A DNA stretch of 56,309 bases from Nocardiopsis listeri NBRC 13360. Its GTDB lineage: Bacteria; Actinomycetota; Actinomycetes; Streptosporangiales; Streptosporangiaceae. This document shows, piece after piece, positions 16,968 to 26,430 of this stretch (the stretch's first letter is position 1; every line of letters starts with the position of its first letter). Under the pieces are notes generated by a model, which worked only from the letters and a program-made list of their open reading frames with translations, had not been told where the DNA came from and made no database searches. Location of the stretch: assembly GCF_001570765.1 (NCBI RefSeq), contig NZ_BCSH01000058.1, positions 1 to 56,309 of the forward strand, given 5' to 3'. Made by a program: the position numbers and the translations under genes.

Positions 16968-17882
16968 TCAGGAGGGACCCGTGCCCGAACGGGTCGGGCC
17001 CGATCGCACCAGCCATACCGCCACCAGGCACACACCCAGGCCGGCCAGGGCGCCCGGGCCCACGGGGTCGCCGAACATCCACCAGGTCCACAACATCGTG
17101 GTGGGCGGGGTGAGGTAGAGCAGCGCCGAGACCCGGGCCACGCCGGTGCGGGCCAGGTTGACCCAGTACAACCCGTACCCGCCCAAGGTGGACAGCACCA
17201 CCACCCAGAACCCCGGTTCCATGGGCGGGACGAGGGTTCCGGTGACCGAGGCCAGACCCGTGAACAGCACCGCGCTCACCGTGCACTGCACGGCCAACGC
17301 CTCGATCAGGTTCCCGCCGGGCCGGGCCCGATGTTCCACCAGGGTGGCCGTCACCAACGACAGCATCGCTCCCAACGGCAACAGGTAGGCCCACCACGGG
17401 GCGGCGTGCACGCCCAACAGATCGGAGCCCACCGCCGACCCCACGCCGCCCAGTCCCACGGCCAGCCCCAGGATCTGCCGGCCGCGCACCGATTCGCCCA
17501 ACAGGGGGATGGCCAGGGCCGTGGCCACCATCGGCTGCAAGGCGGCGACCAACGCGCTCGTACCGGCCGACACCCCGTGTTCGGCGGCGGCCACCACTCC
17601 GTACAGGAAACCGGCCTGCGCGAGTAGCCCGACGAGGGCGTGCAGGGCCAGGTCGCGACGGCGCATGCGCGAGCCCCGCCACAGGCACCAGGCGGCCAAC
17701 GCCGCGGCAACCAGGAGGAATCGCCAGGCCAGGAGGGTCGTGGAGGGTGCGTATCGGGTACCGAGCTCGGCTCCGACGAAACCCGAGCTCCACATCACCA
17801 CCAACCCCACCGCGAGCAGCGGTGTGACCAGGTCGGTGCGGCGGGGCGCCGGGGCACGGGGCGCGGTACTGGAAAGGCTCAT
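16968..17882 (-). CDS. EamA/DMT-family transporter
   Basis: This 304-residue integral membrane protein has about ten transmembrane helices arranged as two EamA repeats, beginning LLAVGLVVMWSSGFVGAE. The second repeat starts near AYLLPLGAMLSLVTATLVEH. DMT proteins of this kind export amino acids, metabolites or drugs; nothing in the sequence fixes the substrate. It is divergent from a TetR regulator with 68 bases between starts, a classic repressor/efflux-pump arrangement, and the shared region holds a palindromic ACCGGTCGGT. No clear ribosome-binding site precedes the ATG, so the transcript may be leaderless or the start slightly different. Confidence 0.85.
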   Translation of the reverse strand: MSLSSTAPRAPAPRRTDLVTPLLAVGLVVMWSSGFVGAELGTRYAPSTTLLAWRFLLVAAALAAWCLWRGSRMRRRDLALHALVGLLAQAGFLYGVVAAAEHGVSAGTSALVAALQPMVATALAIPLLGESVRGRQILGLAVGLGGVGSAVGSDLLGVHAAPWWAYLLPLGAMLSLVTATLVEHRARPGGNLIEALAVQCTVSAVLFTGLASVTGTLVPPMEPGFWVVVLSTLGGYGLYWVNLARTGVARVSALLYLTPPTTMLWTWWMFGDPVGPGALAGLGVCLVAVWLVRSGPTRSGTGPS

Positions 17883-17899
17883 ACCGTGGAGGTAAACAC

Positions 17900-17909
17900 A
17901 CCGGTCGGT
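17900..17909. promoter_or_regulatory. Candidate TetR operator between the DMT transporter and its regulator
   Basis: ACCG-GT-CGGT is a short palindrome next to a promoter-like TATACT (17910-17915 region) in the 68-base divergent intergenic region. It could let the TetR protein control both genes; binding is inference. Confidence 0.45.
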
Positions 17910-17950
17910 ATACTATCAATGTAGTCGCCGGACCCGACCAGGGAGACATC

Positions 17951-18550
17951 ATGCACACCGTCGAACAGCGCCCGCTCACGCCCGCCGCCCGTCGGGTCCT
18001 GGAGGTCGCCTCCGAGCTCTTCTACAGCCGGGGCGTCAACGTCGTGGGCATGGAACTGATCGCCGAGGAGGCCGGGGTCACCAAGAAGACCATCTACGAC
18101 CGCTTCGGGTCCAAACAGCGTCTGGTCGTCGCCTACCTGCGAGCCCGCGACCTGCGGTGGCGCGACTTCCTCACCTCACGGGTGGAGGCGCACGGTCCGC
18201 CCATCGACCGGATCGTCGCCACCTTCGCCGCCCTGGAAGAGTGGATGGACCGGGAGAACGAACGCGGCTGCGCCATGGTCAACGCCTACGCCGAACTCTC
18301 CGACCCCCGACACCCCGGTCGCGCCGTGGCCCAGGAACAGAAGCACTGGCTGCGGGACCTGTACCGGACCCTGGTCGCGCCGACCGGAGCCGGTGACCCC
18401 GACGCCCTGGCCGACACCCTCCTCATGCTCCACGAAGGAGCGGTGGTCGCCCGCAACGTCACCGGGATCACCGACGCCGCGCTCACCGCGAAGGAGGCCG
18501 CCCAGGCCCTGCTCCGCGCACATGGCGCGGACGGCCCCGATCAGAGGTAA
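17951..18550 (+). CDS. TetR/AcrR-family transcriptional regulator
   Basis: This 199-residue repressor has an N-terminal TetR helix-turn-helix: ARRVLEVASELFYSRGVNVV, then GMELIAEEAGVTKKTIYDRFG and SKQRLVVAYLRARD (about residues 14-70). The C-terminal ligand domain includes WMDRENERGCAMVNAYAEL, a segment common to the subgroup controlling efflux or detoxification genes. The ATG at 17951 is preceded by AGGGAGA. It is divergent from the EamA transporter, its likely target. Its last 10 bases overlap the end of the convergent sulfotransferase-like gene. Confidence 0.88.
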   Translation: MHTVEQRPLTPAARRVLEVASELFYSRGVNVVGMELIAEEAGVTKKTIYDRFGSKQRLVVAYLRARDLRWRDFLTSRVEAHGPPIDRIVATFAALEEWMDRENERGCAMVNAYAELSDPRHPGRAVAQEQKHWLRDLYRTLVAPTGAGDPDALADTLLMLHEGAVVARNVTGITDAALTAKEAAQALLRAHGADGPDQR

Positions 18551-19431
18551 CCCAGACGGGACAACTCGTTGCGGGCCACTTCGTGCACGTCACCGTGGTC
18601 CCGGCGGGACAACCGCTCCTTCCACGAGCCCACCCCCGAGTCGTCGCTCAGCAGTTCGCCGGCCGAGACCCGGGCCCCGGTGAACTCGCGCAGTTTCTCC
18701 GCGGTCCGCACCTCGCCACCCCGCACGTCCTCGTACCGCAACGTCAACAACCGTTCGGCGCCGATCTCGCGGCGCAACCCGGCGGACATGAGCACCGCGC
18801 CCCGCCACCGCATCGCGCACTTGGTGGCCGAGGACCCCTCGGTGAACCGTTCCAGGTCCTGTTCATCCTCCAGGCCGAAGAAGTGGTTGGGGAACTCGTG
18901 CTCCAACTTCATGAAACTGGGCTTGAGCCAGGCCAACGACCGCTCGTCCTCCAACATGTCCGCGACGACGTCACGGCCATCGCGAATGACCTGCACGAAC
19001 AGGGCGTCGGAGAAGGCCGACTGGAGGGCGTTGGCGCTGTAGAGCAGGTCGGGGCTGGCGTCGCCGTAACGGCGCACCCTGGAGCTGTGCTCACACGGCT
19101 CGGAGGCCGTGTTCGCGGGTACCCGGGCGTACGGGCCCGGGCACCTCGGGCAGGTCAGGGGGGTGAGCTGCCAGGCCTCCGCGTAGGCCTCCCGGAACAG
19201 GCTCGCGGTGGCCGGGGCCTTCTCCGAGGCCAGGGAGGGGCGCCTTGCCACCGCGTACACGGTGTTGAGCACCCCGGAGGAACCGGCTCCCACGTGGAAG
19301 CCGGGCGCGAGGGACAGGGCACGGGCGATCAGTGGAACCCCGGAGTGAGGAGCGCCCAGCACGAACACCGGGCGTTGGACCTTGGTCCCGTTGACCACGA
19401 GAATGTAGGACTGCTTCATGATTGTGTGCAT
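18541..19431 (-). CDS. Sulfotransferase-like protein
   Basis: This 296-residue protein resembles the PAPS-dependent sulfotransferase family. PVFVLGAPHSGVPLIARAL (about residues 18-36) sits where the 5'-phosphosulfate loop is expected (consensus RSGTT), and VQVIRDGRDVVADM matches the 3'-phosphate motif (RDPRD). A middle insertion has CPRCPG and a later EPCEH, suggesting a metal-binding or disulfide knot. The C terminus (WKERLSRRDHGDV, LSRLGYL) matches the usual end. The ATG at 19431 is favoured; the frame runs upstream to 19704, but that part overlaps the sirtuin gene on the other strand. The 5' end is unusually AT-rich for the region. Activity is uncertain because the loop is altered. The acceptor is unknown. 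Confidence 0.7.
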   Translation of the reverse strand: MHTIMKQSYILVVNGTKVQRPVFVLGAPHSGVPLIARALSLAPGFHVGAGSSGVLNTVYAVARRPSLASEKAPATASLFREAYAEAWQLTPLTCPRCPGPYARVPANTASEPCEHSSRVRRYGDASPDLLYSANALQSAFSDALFVQVIRDGRDVVADMLEDERSLAWLKPSFMKLEHEFPNHFFGLEDEQDLERFTEGSSATKCAMRWRGAVLMSAGLRREIGAERLLTLRYEDVRGGEVRTAEKLREFTGARVSAGELLSDDSGVGSWKERLSRRDHGDVHEVARNELSRLGYL

Positions 19432-19585
19432 TTTGGCACCCTTTGCCCCCCTCGTGCGCATCGGTGGGGCAATGCGACCACCCGCCCCACACGTACCCGA
19501 GAGTACGACGTCGGCTTCCGCCCGGGCCCGCAGCTCACGGGCGGGCCGTGCGGAAGGGGGATCACGGGCGCGGTAAGAATGGAGT

Positions 19586-20383
19586 ATGGCCTCGATGACC
19601 GACGACACCGCGAGCTTCGCCGACCCCGAGGGGTTCGAGCACGCCGCCGAACTCCTCGCGTCCGCGCGACGCATCACCGTCCTGACCGGTGCCGGGGTGT
19701 CCACCGACTCCGGAATCCCCGACTACCGCGGACCCCAAGGGTTGTGGACCAACGATCCCGACGCCCAGGCGTTGTCGGACATCGACTGCTACATGGGCGA
19801 CATCGACGTGCGCCGCGAGGTCTGGTCGTCGCGCCGTGCCCACAGTGTGTGGAAGGCCGAACCCAACGACGCGCACCGCGCCTTGGCCGACCTGTCCGCG
19901 TCGGGCAGGTTGCGCGCCCTCATCACCCAGAACATCGATGGCCTGCACCAGCGCGCGGGGGTCCCCGACGAGCAGGTCATCGAGGTGCACGGCACGATGC
20001 TCCGGGTGATGTGCATGTCATGCGGACTGCGTACCCCCAGCGCCGCCGTACTCGCCCGCCTGGACGAGGAGTCCGATCCCCGATGCGTGGAGTGCGGAGG
20101 GATCCAAAAGTCCGACACCATCTCCTTCGGCCAGCGACTGAACCCCGAGATCATCGAGAGCGCCACCGAGGCCGCCCGTGACTGTGACGTGTTCTTGGCC
20201 ATCGGTACGTCCCTGACCGTGCACCCGGTCGCGGGGCTGTGCGACGTCGCCATGATGTCCCGCTCCGCCCTGGGCGTCATCAACGCCGAACCCACCCCCT
20301 ACGACGACTACGCGAGCGCCGTGCTGCACGACCCCATCGGCCGGGTCGTCCCGGCCCTGGTCAAAAGGGCCCTGGCGGATTAG
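19586..20383 (+). CDS. cobB: Sir2-family NAD-dependent protein deacylase
   Basis: This is a 265-residue sirtuin that removes acetyl or other acyl groups from lysines using NAD+. The Rossmann motif GAGVSTDSGIPDYRG (35-49), TQNIDGLH (114-121), and catalytic His in EVHG (His135) are intact. Zinc Cys pairs are C143/C146 and C167/C170. The segment between the zinc module and the last Rossmann strand (GGIQKSDTISFGQ) differs from the bacterial class U/III consensus KPDIVxFGE, so acyl preference may differ. There are two start options: ATG 19586, with GGAG only one base upstream, or ATG 19595 with better spacing. It is divergent from the sulfotransferase-like gene. The stop is 54 bases from the end of the convergent NACHT gene. 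Confidence 0.88.
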   Translation: MASMTDDTASFADPEGFEHAAELLASARRITVLTGAGVSTDSGIPDYRGPQGLWTNDPDAQALSDIDCYMGDIDVRREVWSSRRAHSVWKAEPNDAHRALADLSASGRLRALITQNIDGLHQRAGVPDEQVIEVHGTMLRVMCMSCGLRTPSAAVLARLDEESDPRCVECGGIQKSDTISFGQRLNPEIIESATEAARDCDVFLAIGTSLTVHPVAGLCDVAMMSRSALGVINAEPTPYDDYASAVLHDPIGRVVPALVKRALAD

Positions 20384-20437
20384 GGCCACACCCTGCTGCG
20401 CGACACCCACGGAGCGCCGGTCCGTCGAACGAAGTCC

Positions 20438-23400
20438 TCACCATCCCGAGGAACCCCACCACGCCCCGGAAACGTCGGGGTCCTCCCCGGGTTTCTGCGG
20501 TACGGGTGCGGACGGGTAGGACACCGGGGGCAGTGGCGGGTACCGGAAGGTCCCCGCGGCGGGTGGGGCGGAGCTCGGCGCGTCGAATCCGTCCCGCTCC
20601 GCGTCCCTCTCCAGGAACCTGAAGATCTCACCGCGCAGGCGACGGAGCGACTCCATGACCTCCGGTGCCTCGGCGGAGTGGTTCCCCGACTCCCGAAGGG
20701 CGTCCTGGGCCATCCGGGCCAGGGTCAGGCGTTGTTCACCGTGCCGGGGCTCGGGCCAGGAACGCAGGTCCTCCAAGGCCTGCCGCAGGACGGTCAGGGT
20801 GACCCCGCCGGCATCGAAGTCGAGCAGTCGCCGATATCGGCAGAGCCGTTCGTCGACCTGTTCCGCGGAAAGACCGTCGAGCGGCTCCAAGCGCAGCCGC
20901 AACACGTCGTGGGCCACCTCCCAGACGACTTCCTCTCCCGCGTCCTTGACCACGAATCTCCCCAGTTCGTGGGAGACGTGCTTCAGGTAGGGGGAGAAGG
21001 TCAGCGCCAACCGTGAACCGGTCCCGTTGATCCGCGTCGCCAGGGAACGCAGGAACCGGTGCGCCAACGTCCCCGCAGGAACCTCGACCTCGTACGGGTT
21101 GATGAAGGCCGAGGTCGCCCGTGCGTCGTCGGGCAGCTCGAAACCCGTGCACTCACCGAGGTTGACCGGGCCGCCCCTCTCCCGTTCCAGAACCGACACG
21201 GGATCCTGATTCTCCCAGAACCCCAGGTGCCGGACCCGCACCGTCTCCAGGATCCCGAACCACTGGGAGGCGGGCAGCAGACGCCACAGGGCGACCATGC
21301 GGCGCCAGGTCTGACGAAGGTCCGGGACGTCCTGGAATAGCTCGTCGAACGGGATCGGCCTCTCGGTGAGCAGGACCAACAGGGTGATCAGGTTCGCCGT
21401 GTAACAGGCCTCCCTCATGGCGATCGGCAGCCGCTTGGGTTCGTACTCGGCGAAGGAACGGTTGGGGGCGGGGAAGGGGGCCTCGCGGAACAGGTCGATC
21501 AACAGCTCCCGCAGGTCGTCCCCGAGGCCGGGATCCTCCCTCACACGCTCTTGGAGCATCTCGTCCAGGAAGGACACCACCTTGTCCCGCCCGGCGAACA
21601 CCGCGAAGGAGGACAGGGCGTAGAGCTCGCCGTCGTCCAACCGGGACGCACGGTTGCGTCGGCGCGTGGCCCGACTCCGGTCCTCGGCGAGTTCCTCCAG
21701 CACCGCCACCACCAGACGGGCCACCAGGTACTCCCCGAAGGTCGCGTGCAGGAACTCGAAGGCGCTGCTGGTGCCCTCCGAGGTCTGGGCACGATCCTCG
21801 TGGACGAAGAAGAAGCGGCCCAGCACCTGGTGGGCGGGGGCGATGGTGCCGTGCAGGCCCGTGTCCTCGGGGCGTTCGGCCGCCTCCGGCATCAGGACGG
21901 ACAGGTCGTGCTCCAACTCCTCGGCGCGCACGCTCTGTAGGCCGCGGGCGAACATCGCCATCGCGACGACCTCCAGGCGGCGCAGCTCGTCCTCCACCGC
22001 CTCCTCACGGGCACGTCCACCCAGACGGGCGCGGTGCTTTTCCACCTCGCGCTTGGCGAACATCGTCAACAGGCGTTCGTACAACTCACCGTGGGAGAGA
22101 GCGTGGGAGTCCCGGCGTAGCGCGTTGCCGTGCGCGTCGTAGATGAGCAACATCAGCATCAACAGCGGCTGTTCGGCCAGCTCTCGGTAGTGGAGAAGGG
22201 ACCGCGCCTCCAATGGCAGCAGGCCCTTGCGCTCGAACGCCTCGGCGTTGGCCTGGTTCCACACCCGCAAGAGTTGTTCGATCTGACCTTCGTCGAAGGG
22301 TTCCAACCTGATGACCGTGGTCAGTGACGGGAACCGGGTCCGTTCGGCCACCAGGGTGCGGCTGGTGACGATCACGACCACCGGCTGCCCCAGCGCCTCC
22401 TGTTGTTGCTGGAACTCCTGGACGCGTTCCAGGTAGTCGGACCGGTCCACCCCGGTGGCTTGGAGCAGTTCGTCGAACCCGTCCAGGATGATCACCGGCA
22501 GGGCGCCGTCGGCGTCGTCGGCCAGGTCCCGCCAGGAGACCGAGGCGTGCAGGTCGGCGTTGAGCCCCTCCTCGATCTGGGTGTGCAGGGGCGCGTTCGG
22601 GCTGACAGAACGCAACTCCACTCGGATGGGCAGGAAGTCCTCGGGGGGAAGTTGGGCGGCGAGCATCTCGGTGAACTTGGATTTTCCCGCGCCCGGGTGC
22701 CCGAGGACCACCACCGGGTACTCGGTGGCGCGCGGATGCGTGATCAACGAGGCCACCAGGGTCTGGAGGTCGTCCTGGACCGGGAACTCCCGCCACCAGC
22801 GGTCGAGCGCGGGGGAGCTTGTGCTGTTGATCAGGGTGACGCGCCCGCGCGGGGGGATGTAGGCCTCGCGTAGCGAGGGCAGGGAGAGCCCGGAGGGGAC
22901 CTCGTCCGACCGGAGCACGGGACGGTTGAGCACCGCCTGGTAGGAGGCGGAGAGCTCCCGTCGACGCCTGGAGACGGGACGGTCCGAACCGATCCGGGTC
23001 AGCTGTTCGTGCAGGTCGGCCAGACCGGTGCCGATCTCCCGTCGGTCGCGTTCGCGTTCGGACGTGTGCAGCCACATGGCGAACTCGGGGATGTCGGCCC
23101 CCAACCGCAGGATCCCCTCCTTGAACCGGGCCGAGGCGTGGCGGGCCAGGGACCGTTGGAACCTCTCCGTCATCGGGTGGTCCGGGGTGAACCCGTGCCG
23201 TTCGGCCACGGCGAGTCCGAACACGAAGGACGTGAAGTCGCCCGTGGCGCCGGTCCGCTCCAGTGGCCAGTCGATCCCCGTGCGGCCCGACCCCGAGTGG
23301 GTGAAGGGGAACAGCGGGTGGGCGCCCTGGCTCAGGTGCCGCCCCAACAGCGTGTACTGCTCCTCGGCGGTGATCTCCAGTTCGTCCATCCCGAACGGCA

Positions 23401-23698
23401 GGCCGACCTCCTCGAAGGCCTCCTCGGCCCCTTCGAAGAACGAGGTGATCACCAGGACCTGGTAGGCGGCCGAGATCTTCTCCGTTCGCGACATCCGGCT
23501 TTCGCCCTTGAGCTTGCCTCGGATGCCTTCCAGGGCCTTGCGTCCCTTGCCCACCAGCGCGCCGCGCACACCGAACAGGTCCGGGACACCTAGCAGCCCC
23601 AACCCGCCGTCGGCGAGTTGCTCCGCCAGGTCCAGGACCTCGGAGTCGTTCTCACCGAGGGTCCGAAGCGCGTCTTCGTAACCGAGTCTTTTCGCCAT
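20438..23698 (-). CDS. NACHT-domain STAND NTPase (NLR-like)
   Basis: This large 1086-residue protein is a likely signal-sensing NTPase. Residues 1-250 are helical and resemble the N-terminal helical domains placed before actinobacterial NACHT modules (RTEKISAAYQVLVITSFFEGA). The NACHT core has Walker A GHPGAGKS (333-340) and Walker B VIILDGFDEL (402-411), the DGFDE being the NACHT-type signature. Residues about 430-620 include the arginine-rich sensor SRTLVAER and the winged-helix region; the remaining 450 residues are helical without clear LRR or TPR units. A low-complexity Pro-rich tail ends the protein. Family members include antiviral bNACHT proteins and uncharacterised actinobacterial NTPases; no separate effector domain is seen. 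It lies 134 bases after ung on the same strand. A defence role is inference. Confidence 0.85.
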   Translation of the reverse strand: MAKRLGYEDALRTLGENDSEVLDLAEQLADGGLGLLGVPDLFGVRGALVGKGRKALEGIRGKLKGESRMSRTEKISAAYQVLVITSFFEGAEEAFEEVGLPFGMDELEITAEEQYTLLGRHLSQGAHPLFPFTHSGSGRTGIDWPLERTGATGDFTSFVFGLAVAERHGFTPDHPMTERFQRSLARHASARFKEGILRLGADIPEFAMWLHTSERERDRREIGTGLADLHEQLTRIGSDRPVSRRRRELSASYQAVLNRPVLRSDEVPSGLSLPSLREAYIPPRGRVTLINSTSSPALDRWWREFPVQDDLQTLVASLITHPRATEYPVVVLGHPGAGKSKFTEMLAAQLPPEDFLPIRVELRSVSPNAPLHTQIEEGLNADLHASVSWRDLADDADGALPVIILDGFDELLQATGVDRSDYLERVQEFQQQQEALGQPVVVIVTSRTLVAERTRFPSLTTVIRLEPFDEGQIEQLLRVWNQANAEAFERKGLLPLEARSLLHYRELAEQPLLMLMLLIYDAHGNALRRDSHALSHGELYERLLTMFAKREVEKHRARLGGRAREEAVEDELRRLEVVAMAMFARGLQSVRAEELEHDLSVLMPEAAERPEDTGLHGTIAPAHQVLGRFFFVHEDRAQTSEGTSSAFEFLHATFGEYLVARLVVAVLEELAEDRSRATRRRNRASRLDDGELYALSSFAVFAGRDKVVSFLDEMLQERVREDPGLGDDLRELLIDLFREAPFPAPNRSFAEYEPKRLPIAMREACYTANLITLLVLLTERPIPFDELFQDVPDLRQTWRRMVALWRLLPASQWFGILETVRVRHLGFWENQDPVSVLERERGGPVNLGECTGFELPDDARATSAFINPYEVEVPAGTLAHRFLRSLATRINGTGSRLALTFSPYLKHVSHELGRFVVKDAGEEVVWEVAHDVLRLRLEPLDGLSAEQVDERLCRYRRLLDFDAGGVTLTVLRQALEDLRSWPEPRHGEQRLTLARMAQDALRESGNHSAEAPEVMESLRRLRGEIFRFLERDAERDGFDAPSSAPPAAGTFRYPPLPPVSYPSAPVPQKPGEDPDVSGAWWGSSGW

Positions 23699-23831
23699 AG
23701 CCGGGGGTGGCCTTTCCGGGTTCGAGGGGTGGAACGCGGCGGACCCGGCGCCGGAGGAGGCACCGAGTCCGTGGGCTGGTTCGTGTTCGAGGGTGGAATT
23801 CGCGTGTGGACTCCCAGGGGGATGGGAGTGC

Positions 23832-24506
23832 CTAGGGCAGCTGCCAGTTCACCGGTTCGGCGCCCTGTTCGGCCAACAACGCGTTGGTCCTGCTGAACGG
23901 CCTGGAACCGAAGAAACCGTTGCGCGCCGACATCGGGCTGGGGTGGGCGGACTCCACGCAGGGGACACCGGGCATCAGCGGTCGCAGGTTGCGGGCGTCG
24001 CGTCCCCACAGGATGGACACGAGCGGCCGGTCGCGCTCGGCCAGGGCGCGGATGGCCTGTTCGGTGACGGCCTCCCAGCCCTTGCCCCGGTGCGAACCGG
24101 GGTTGCCGGGAGCCACGCTGAGCACACGGTTGAGCAGCAGGACGCCTTGCTCGGTCCAGGGAGTGAGGTCGCCGTTGGAGGGCATCGGCACGCCGATGTC
24201 CTCGACCATCTCCTTGTAGATGTTGCGCAGGCTCGCGGGCAGACGCACGTCGGGGGCGACGGAGAAGCTGAGCCCCACGGCGTTGCCCGGGGTCGGATAG
24301 GGATCCTGACCCACGATGAGGACGCGTACCTCGTCGAAGGGCTGCTGGAAGGCGCGCAGGACGTGGTCGCCCGCGGGCAGGTAGGTGCGTCCGGCGGCCA
24401 CCTCCTGACGGAGGAAGTCGCCCATCTCGGCGATCCGCGGTGCGACCGGCTCCAGCGCCTTCGCCCAGCCGCTGTCCATGATCTCGTTCAGGTCCCTGGA
24501 TGACAT
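23832..24506 (-). CDS. ung: Uracil-DNA glycosylase, family 1
   Basis: This 224-residue enzyme excises uracil from DNA. The water-activating motif [17 protein letters not shown] with catalytic Asp is intact, as are LLLNRVLSV (base-flip wall), ILWGRDA and the DNA-intercalation loop [17 protein letters not shown]. Length matches family 1. The ATG at 24506 ([10 protein letters not shown]) is chosen because the upstream frame, to 24683, overlaps the end of the kinase gene and lacks family similarity. Upstream is the Ser/Thr kinase (100 bases away), downstream the NACHT gene, all on one strand, so co-transcription is possible though gaps exceed 100 bases. Confidence 0.95.
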   Translation of the reverse strand: MSSRDLNEIMDSGWAKALEPVAPRIAEMGDFLRQEVAAGRTYLPAGDHVLRAFQQPFDEVRVLIVGQDPYPTPGNAVGLSFSVAPDVRLPASLRNIYKEMVEDIGVPMPSNGDLTPWTEQGVLLLNRVLSVAPGNPGSHRGKGWEAVTEQAIRALAERDRPLVSILWGRDARNLRPLMPGVPCVESAHPSPMSARNGFFGSRPFSRTNALLAEQGAEPVNWQLP

Positions 24507-24606
24507 GGGCAGAACACTAGCGCCCACCACCGACACCCGCGTCCGATTCCGCCGATCGATGGTGGTTTTCGCACGATCGCCACGGAATCCTTGGGGCGTC
24601 GAAGGA

Positions 24607-26229
24607 TCAGGGGGCGTGGGCGCGCCAGAGGGTGAGGTGGGTGCGAACGCCGCGAGTGCTCTCGGCCTCTTCCCCGTGGACACGGACGTGGTCGGCGAGC
24701 AGTGCCTCGTACTCGCGCACCGCCTCCGCCGGGCGGCCGTCGTAGCCCAGGTAGGCGGCGCGGTAGTGGCGGGCCCGCAGGGTCACCGGGGCGTCCGCGC
24801 CGCGCAACCGGGCCAGGTCCGGGATCAGCGTGCCGAGCAGGTCGACCGCGCGGCCCGGCTCACCGGCCTCACCCACCTCGAACCCCAGGTACAGACGTGC
24901 GGTGAGCACCTTGGTCGAGTCGGGTCCACCGACCGCGACCAGGTCGGGCAGGAGCGCTTCCAGGGTGCGGGCGGCCAGGACGTGGTCGCCGGCCCGGCCC
25001 GCGTTGGTGGCCAGGTAGTAGCGGGCCGCCAGGGTCTCGGGGTGGCGCGTCCCGTAGACCCGGATCAGGTCGGGCAGGAGCGTCTCGAACCCGGCGACCG
25101 CCTCGCCGTGGTCGCCGCCCTTCCCGGTGGCGTACGCCTCCCGACGACGGGCGCGCAGCGTGTCCGGGTGGTCGGCCCCGTACACCGCGCGCAGTAGCGG
25201 GATCAGGGTGCGCAGCTCCTCGGCTGCGGTGTCGAAGTCGCCCTCGTCGACACGGTCCCTGGCGGCCTCCACCAGCGCGGTGAGCCGGATCGGGTGCGCG
25301 TCGCCGCTGATGTCGGGCCGTTGCCCCGGCTGCTCGCGGGGCGGGGCGGGCACCGGCTTGGTCACCGGGATCGGAGCGGACCGGTACGGCAGGTACGGGG
25401 CCAGACGGTCACGCACCTCCTCGGCCCCGGCCGGGCGTTGTCCGGGCTCCTTGGCGAGCATCCGCGTCACCAGTTCGGACAGCGCCGGCGGGATCTGCGG
25501 GCGCAGCGCGCGGGGCCGCCGGGGCTCCTGGTTCAGGTGCATGCGCAGCACCGTGAGCGGGCGATCACTGTGGAACGGGGGCTCACCGGTCAGCATTTGG
25601 TAGAGGATGGCGCCCAGCGAATACAGGTCCCCGGCCCGGTCCACGCGGTCCCCGCGCACCTGTTCGGGGGGCATGTACAGCGGGGTGCCGATCACCTGTC
25701 CCGTCCGGGTGATGCGGTCGTTCTGGGTCGCCGCGACCACCGCCGCGATACCGAAGTCCAGTACCTTCAGCCCGGGTCCGTCGGGGCCGTCCTCGATCAC
25801 CATGAGGTTGCCCGGCTTGACGTCCCGGTGGACGATCCCGGCGGCGTGCGCCGCGCTCAACCCCGCCGCGGCCTGTGACACCAGCGACGCCGTCAGGTCG
25901 ATCGGCAACGGGCCGGCGCCCTTGATCACCTCTGACAACGGACGTCCCGGAACCAGCTCCATCACCGTGAACACCACGCCCCCGGCGTCGTGACCGAAGT
26001 CGTGCAGGATCACCACGTTGGGGTGCCCCGCCAGGCGTGCGGTCAGTCGTGCCTCGCGGCGGAACCGGGCCGCGACCTCGTCGGAGTCCGCGCGTCCGGG
26101 CTGGATCAGCTTCACCGCGACCGGTCGATCCAGCAACTCGTCCACGGCCTGCCAGACCTGGCCCATCCCGCCCGCGCCCAGCTTGGACAGAAGGCGGTAT
26201 CGGCCGCCCAGGACCCTCTCCTGCGGCAC
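24607..26229 (-). CDS. Ser/Thr protein kinase with C-terminal TPR repeats
   Basis: This 540-residue cytoplasmic kinase has no transmembrane segment. The kinase domain spans about residues 10-275: Gly-rich [13 protein letters not shown] with Lys40, HRDVKPGN (134-141), DFG (158-160), [10 protein letters not shown] activation loop. A Pro-rich linker follows, then about residues 325-540 hold four or five 40-42-residue helical units of the form LLPDLxxVYGxxHPETLxARYYLA, typical of kinesin-light-chain-like TPRs. Such fusions often serve as stand-alone signalling kinases in actinobacteria. GTG 26229 is supported by AGGGGGG just upstream. It lies 377 bases after the GH15 start on the same strand, with a terminator-like hairpin between; ung follows. 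Confidence 0.9.
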   Translation of the reverse strand: MPQERVLGGRYRLLSKLGAGGMGQVWQAVDELLDRPVAVKLIQPGRADSDEVAARFRREARLTARLAGHPNVVILHDFGHDAGGVVFTVMELVPGRPLSEVIKGAGPLPIDLTASLVSQAAAGLSAAHAAGIVHRDVKPGNLMVIEDGPDGPGLKVLDFGIAAVVAATQNDRITRTGQVIGTPLYMPPEQVRGDRVDRAGDLYSLGAILYQMLTGEPPFHSDRPLTVLRMHLNQEPRRPRALRPQIPPALSELVTRMLAKEPGQRPAGAEEVRDRLAPYLPYRSAPIPVTKPVPAPPREQPGQRPDISGDAHPIRLTALVEAARDRVDEGDFDTAAEELRTLIPLLRAVYGADHPDTLRARRREAYATGKGGDHGEAVAGFETLLPDLIRVYGTRHPETLAARYYLATNAGRAGDHVLAARTLEALLPDLVAVGGPDSTKVLTARLYLGFEVGEAGEPGRAVDLLGTLIPDLARLRGADAPVTLRARHYRAAYLGYDGRPAEAVREYEALLADHVRVHGEEAESTRGVRTHLTLWRAHAP

Positions 26230-26379
26230 GCGTGACCCCCTGCGATCGGACTGAAAAACCTCGCCCCTGACCGATGGCGGTCACGATGGCCTCCGGGGCG
26301 TAAGCGTACAACCGCTCCCGATCCGGTGTTCGAAGTGCCCACGAGTGCCTGATCCCGACCTCCACGTCGAACCGACGAC

Positions 26380-26414
26380 GAACGCCCCCGCGCGCCGAGC
26401 CCGCGAGGGCGTTC
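26380..26414 (-). terminator. Terminator-like hairpin after the GH15 gene
   Basis: GAACGCCC (26380-26387) and GGGCGTTC (26407-26414) form a perfect 8-bp stem just beyond the GH15 stop codon at 26431 in the direction of transcription, separating it from the kinase gene. Confidence 0.55.
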
Positions 26415-26430
26415 CGTTCCGTCGGGGTCG

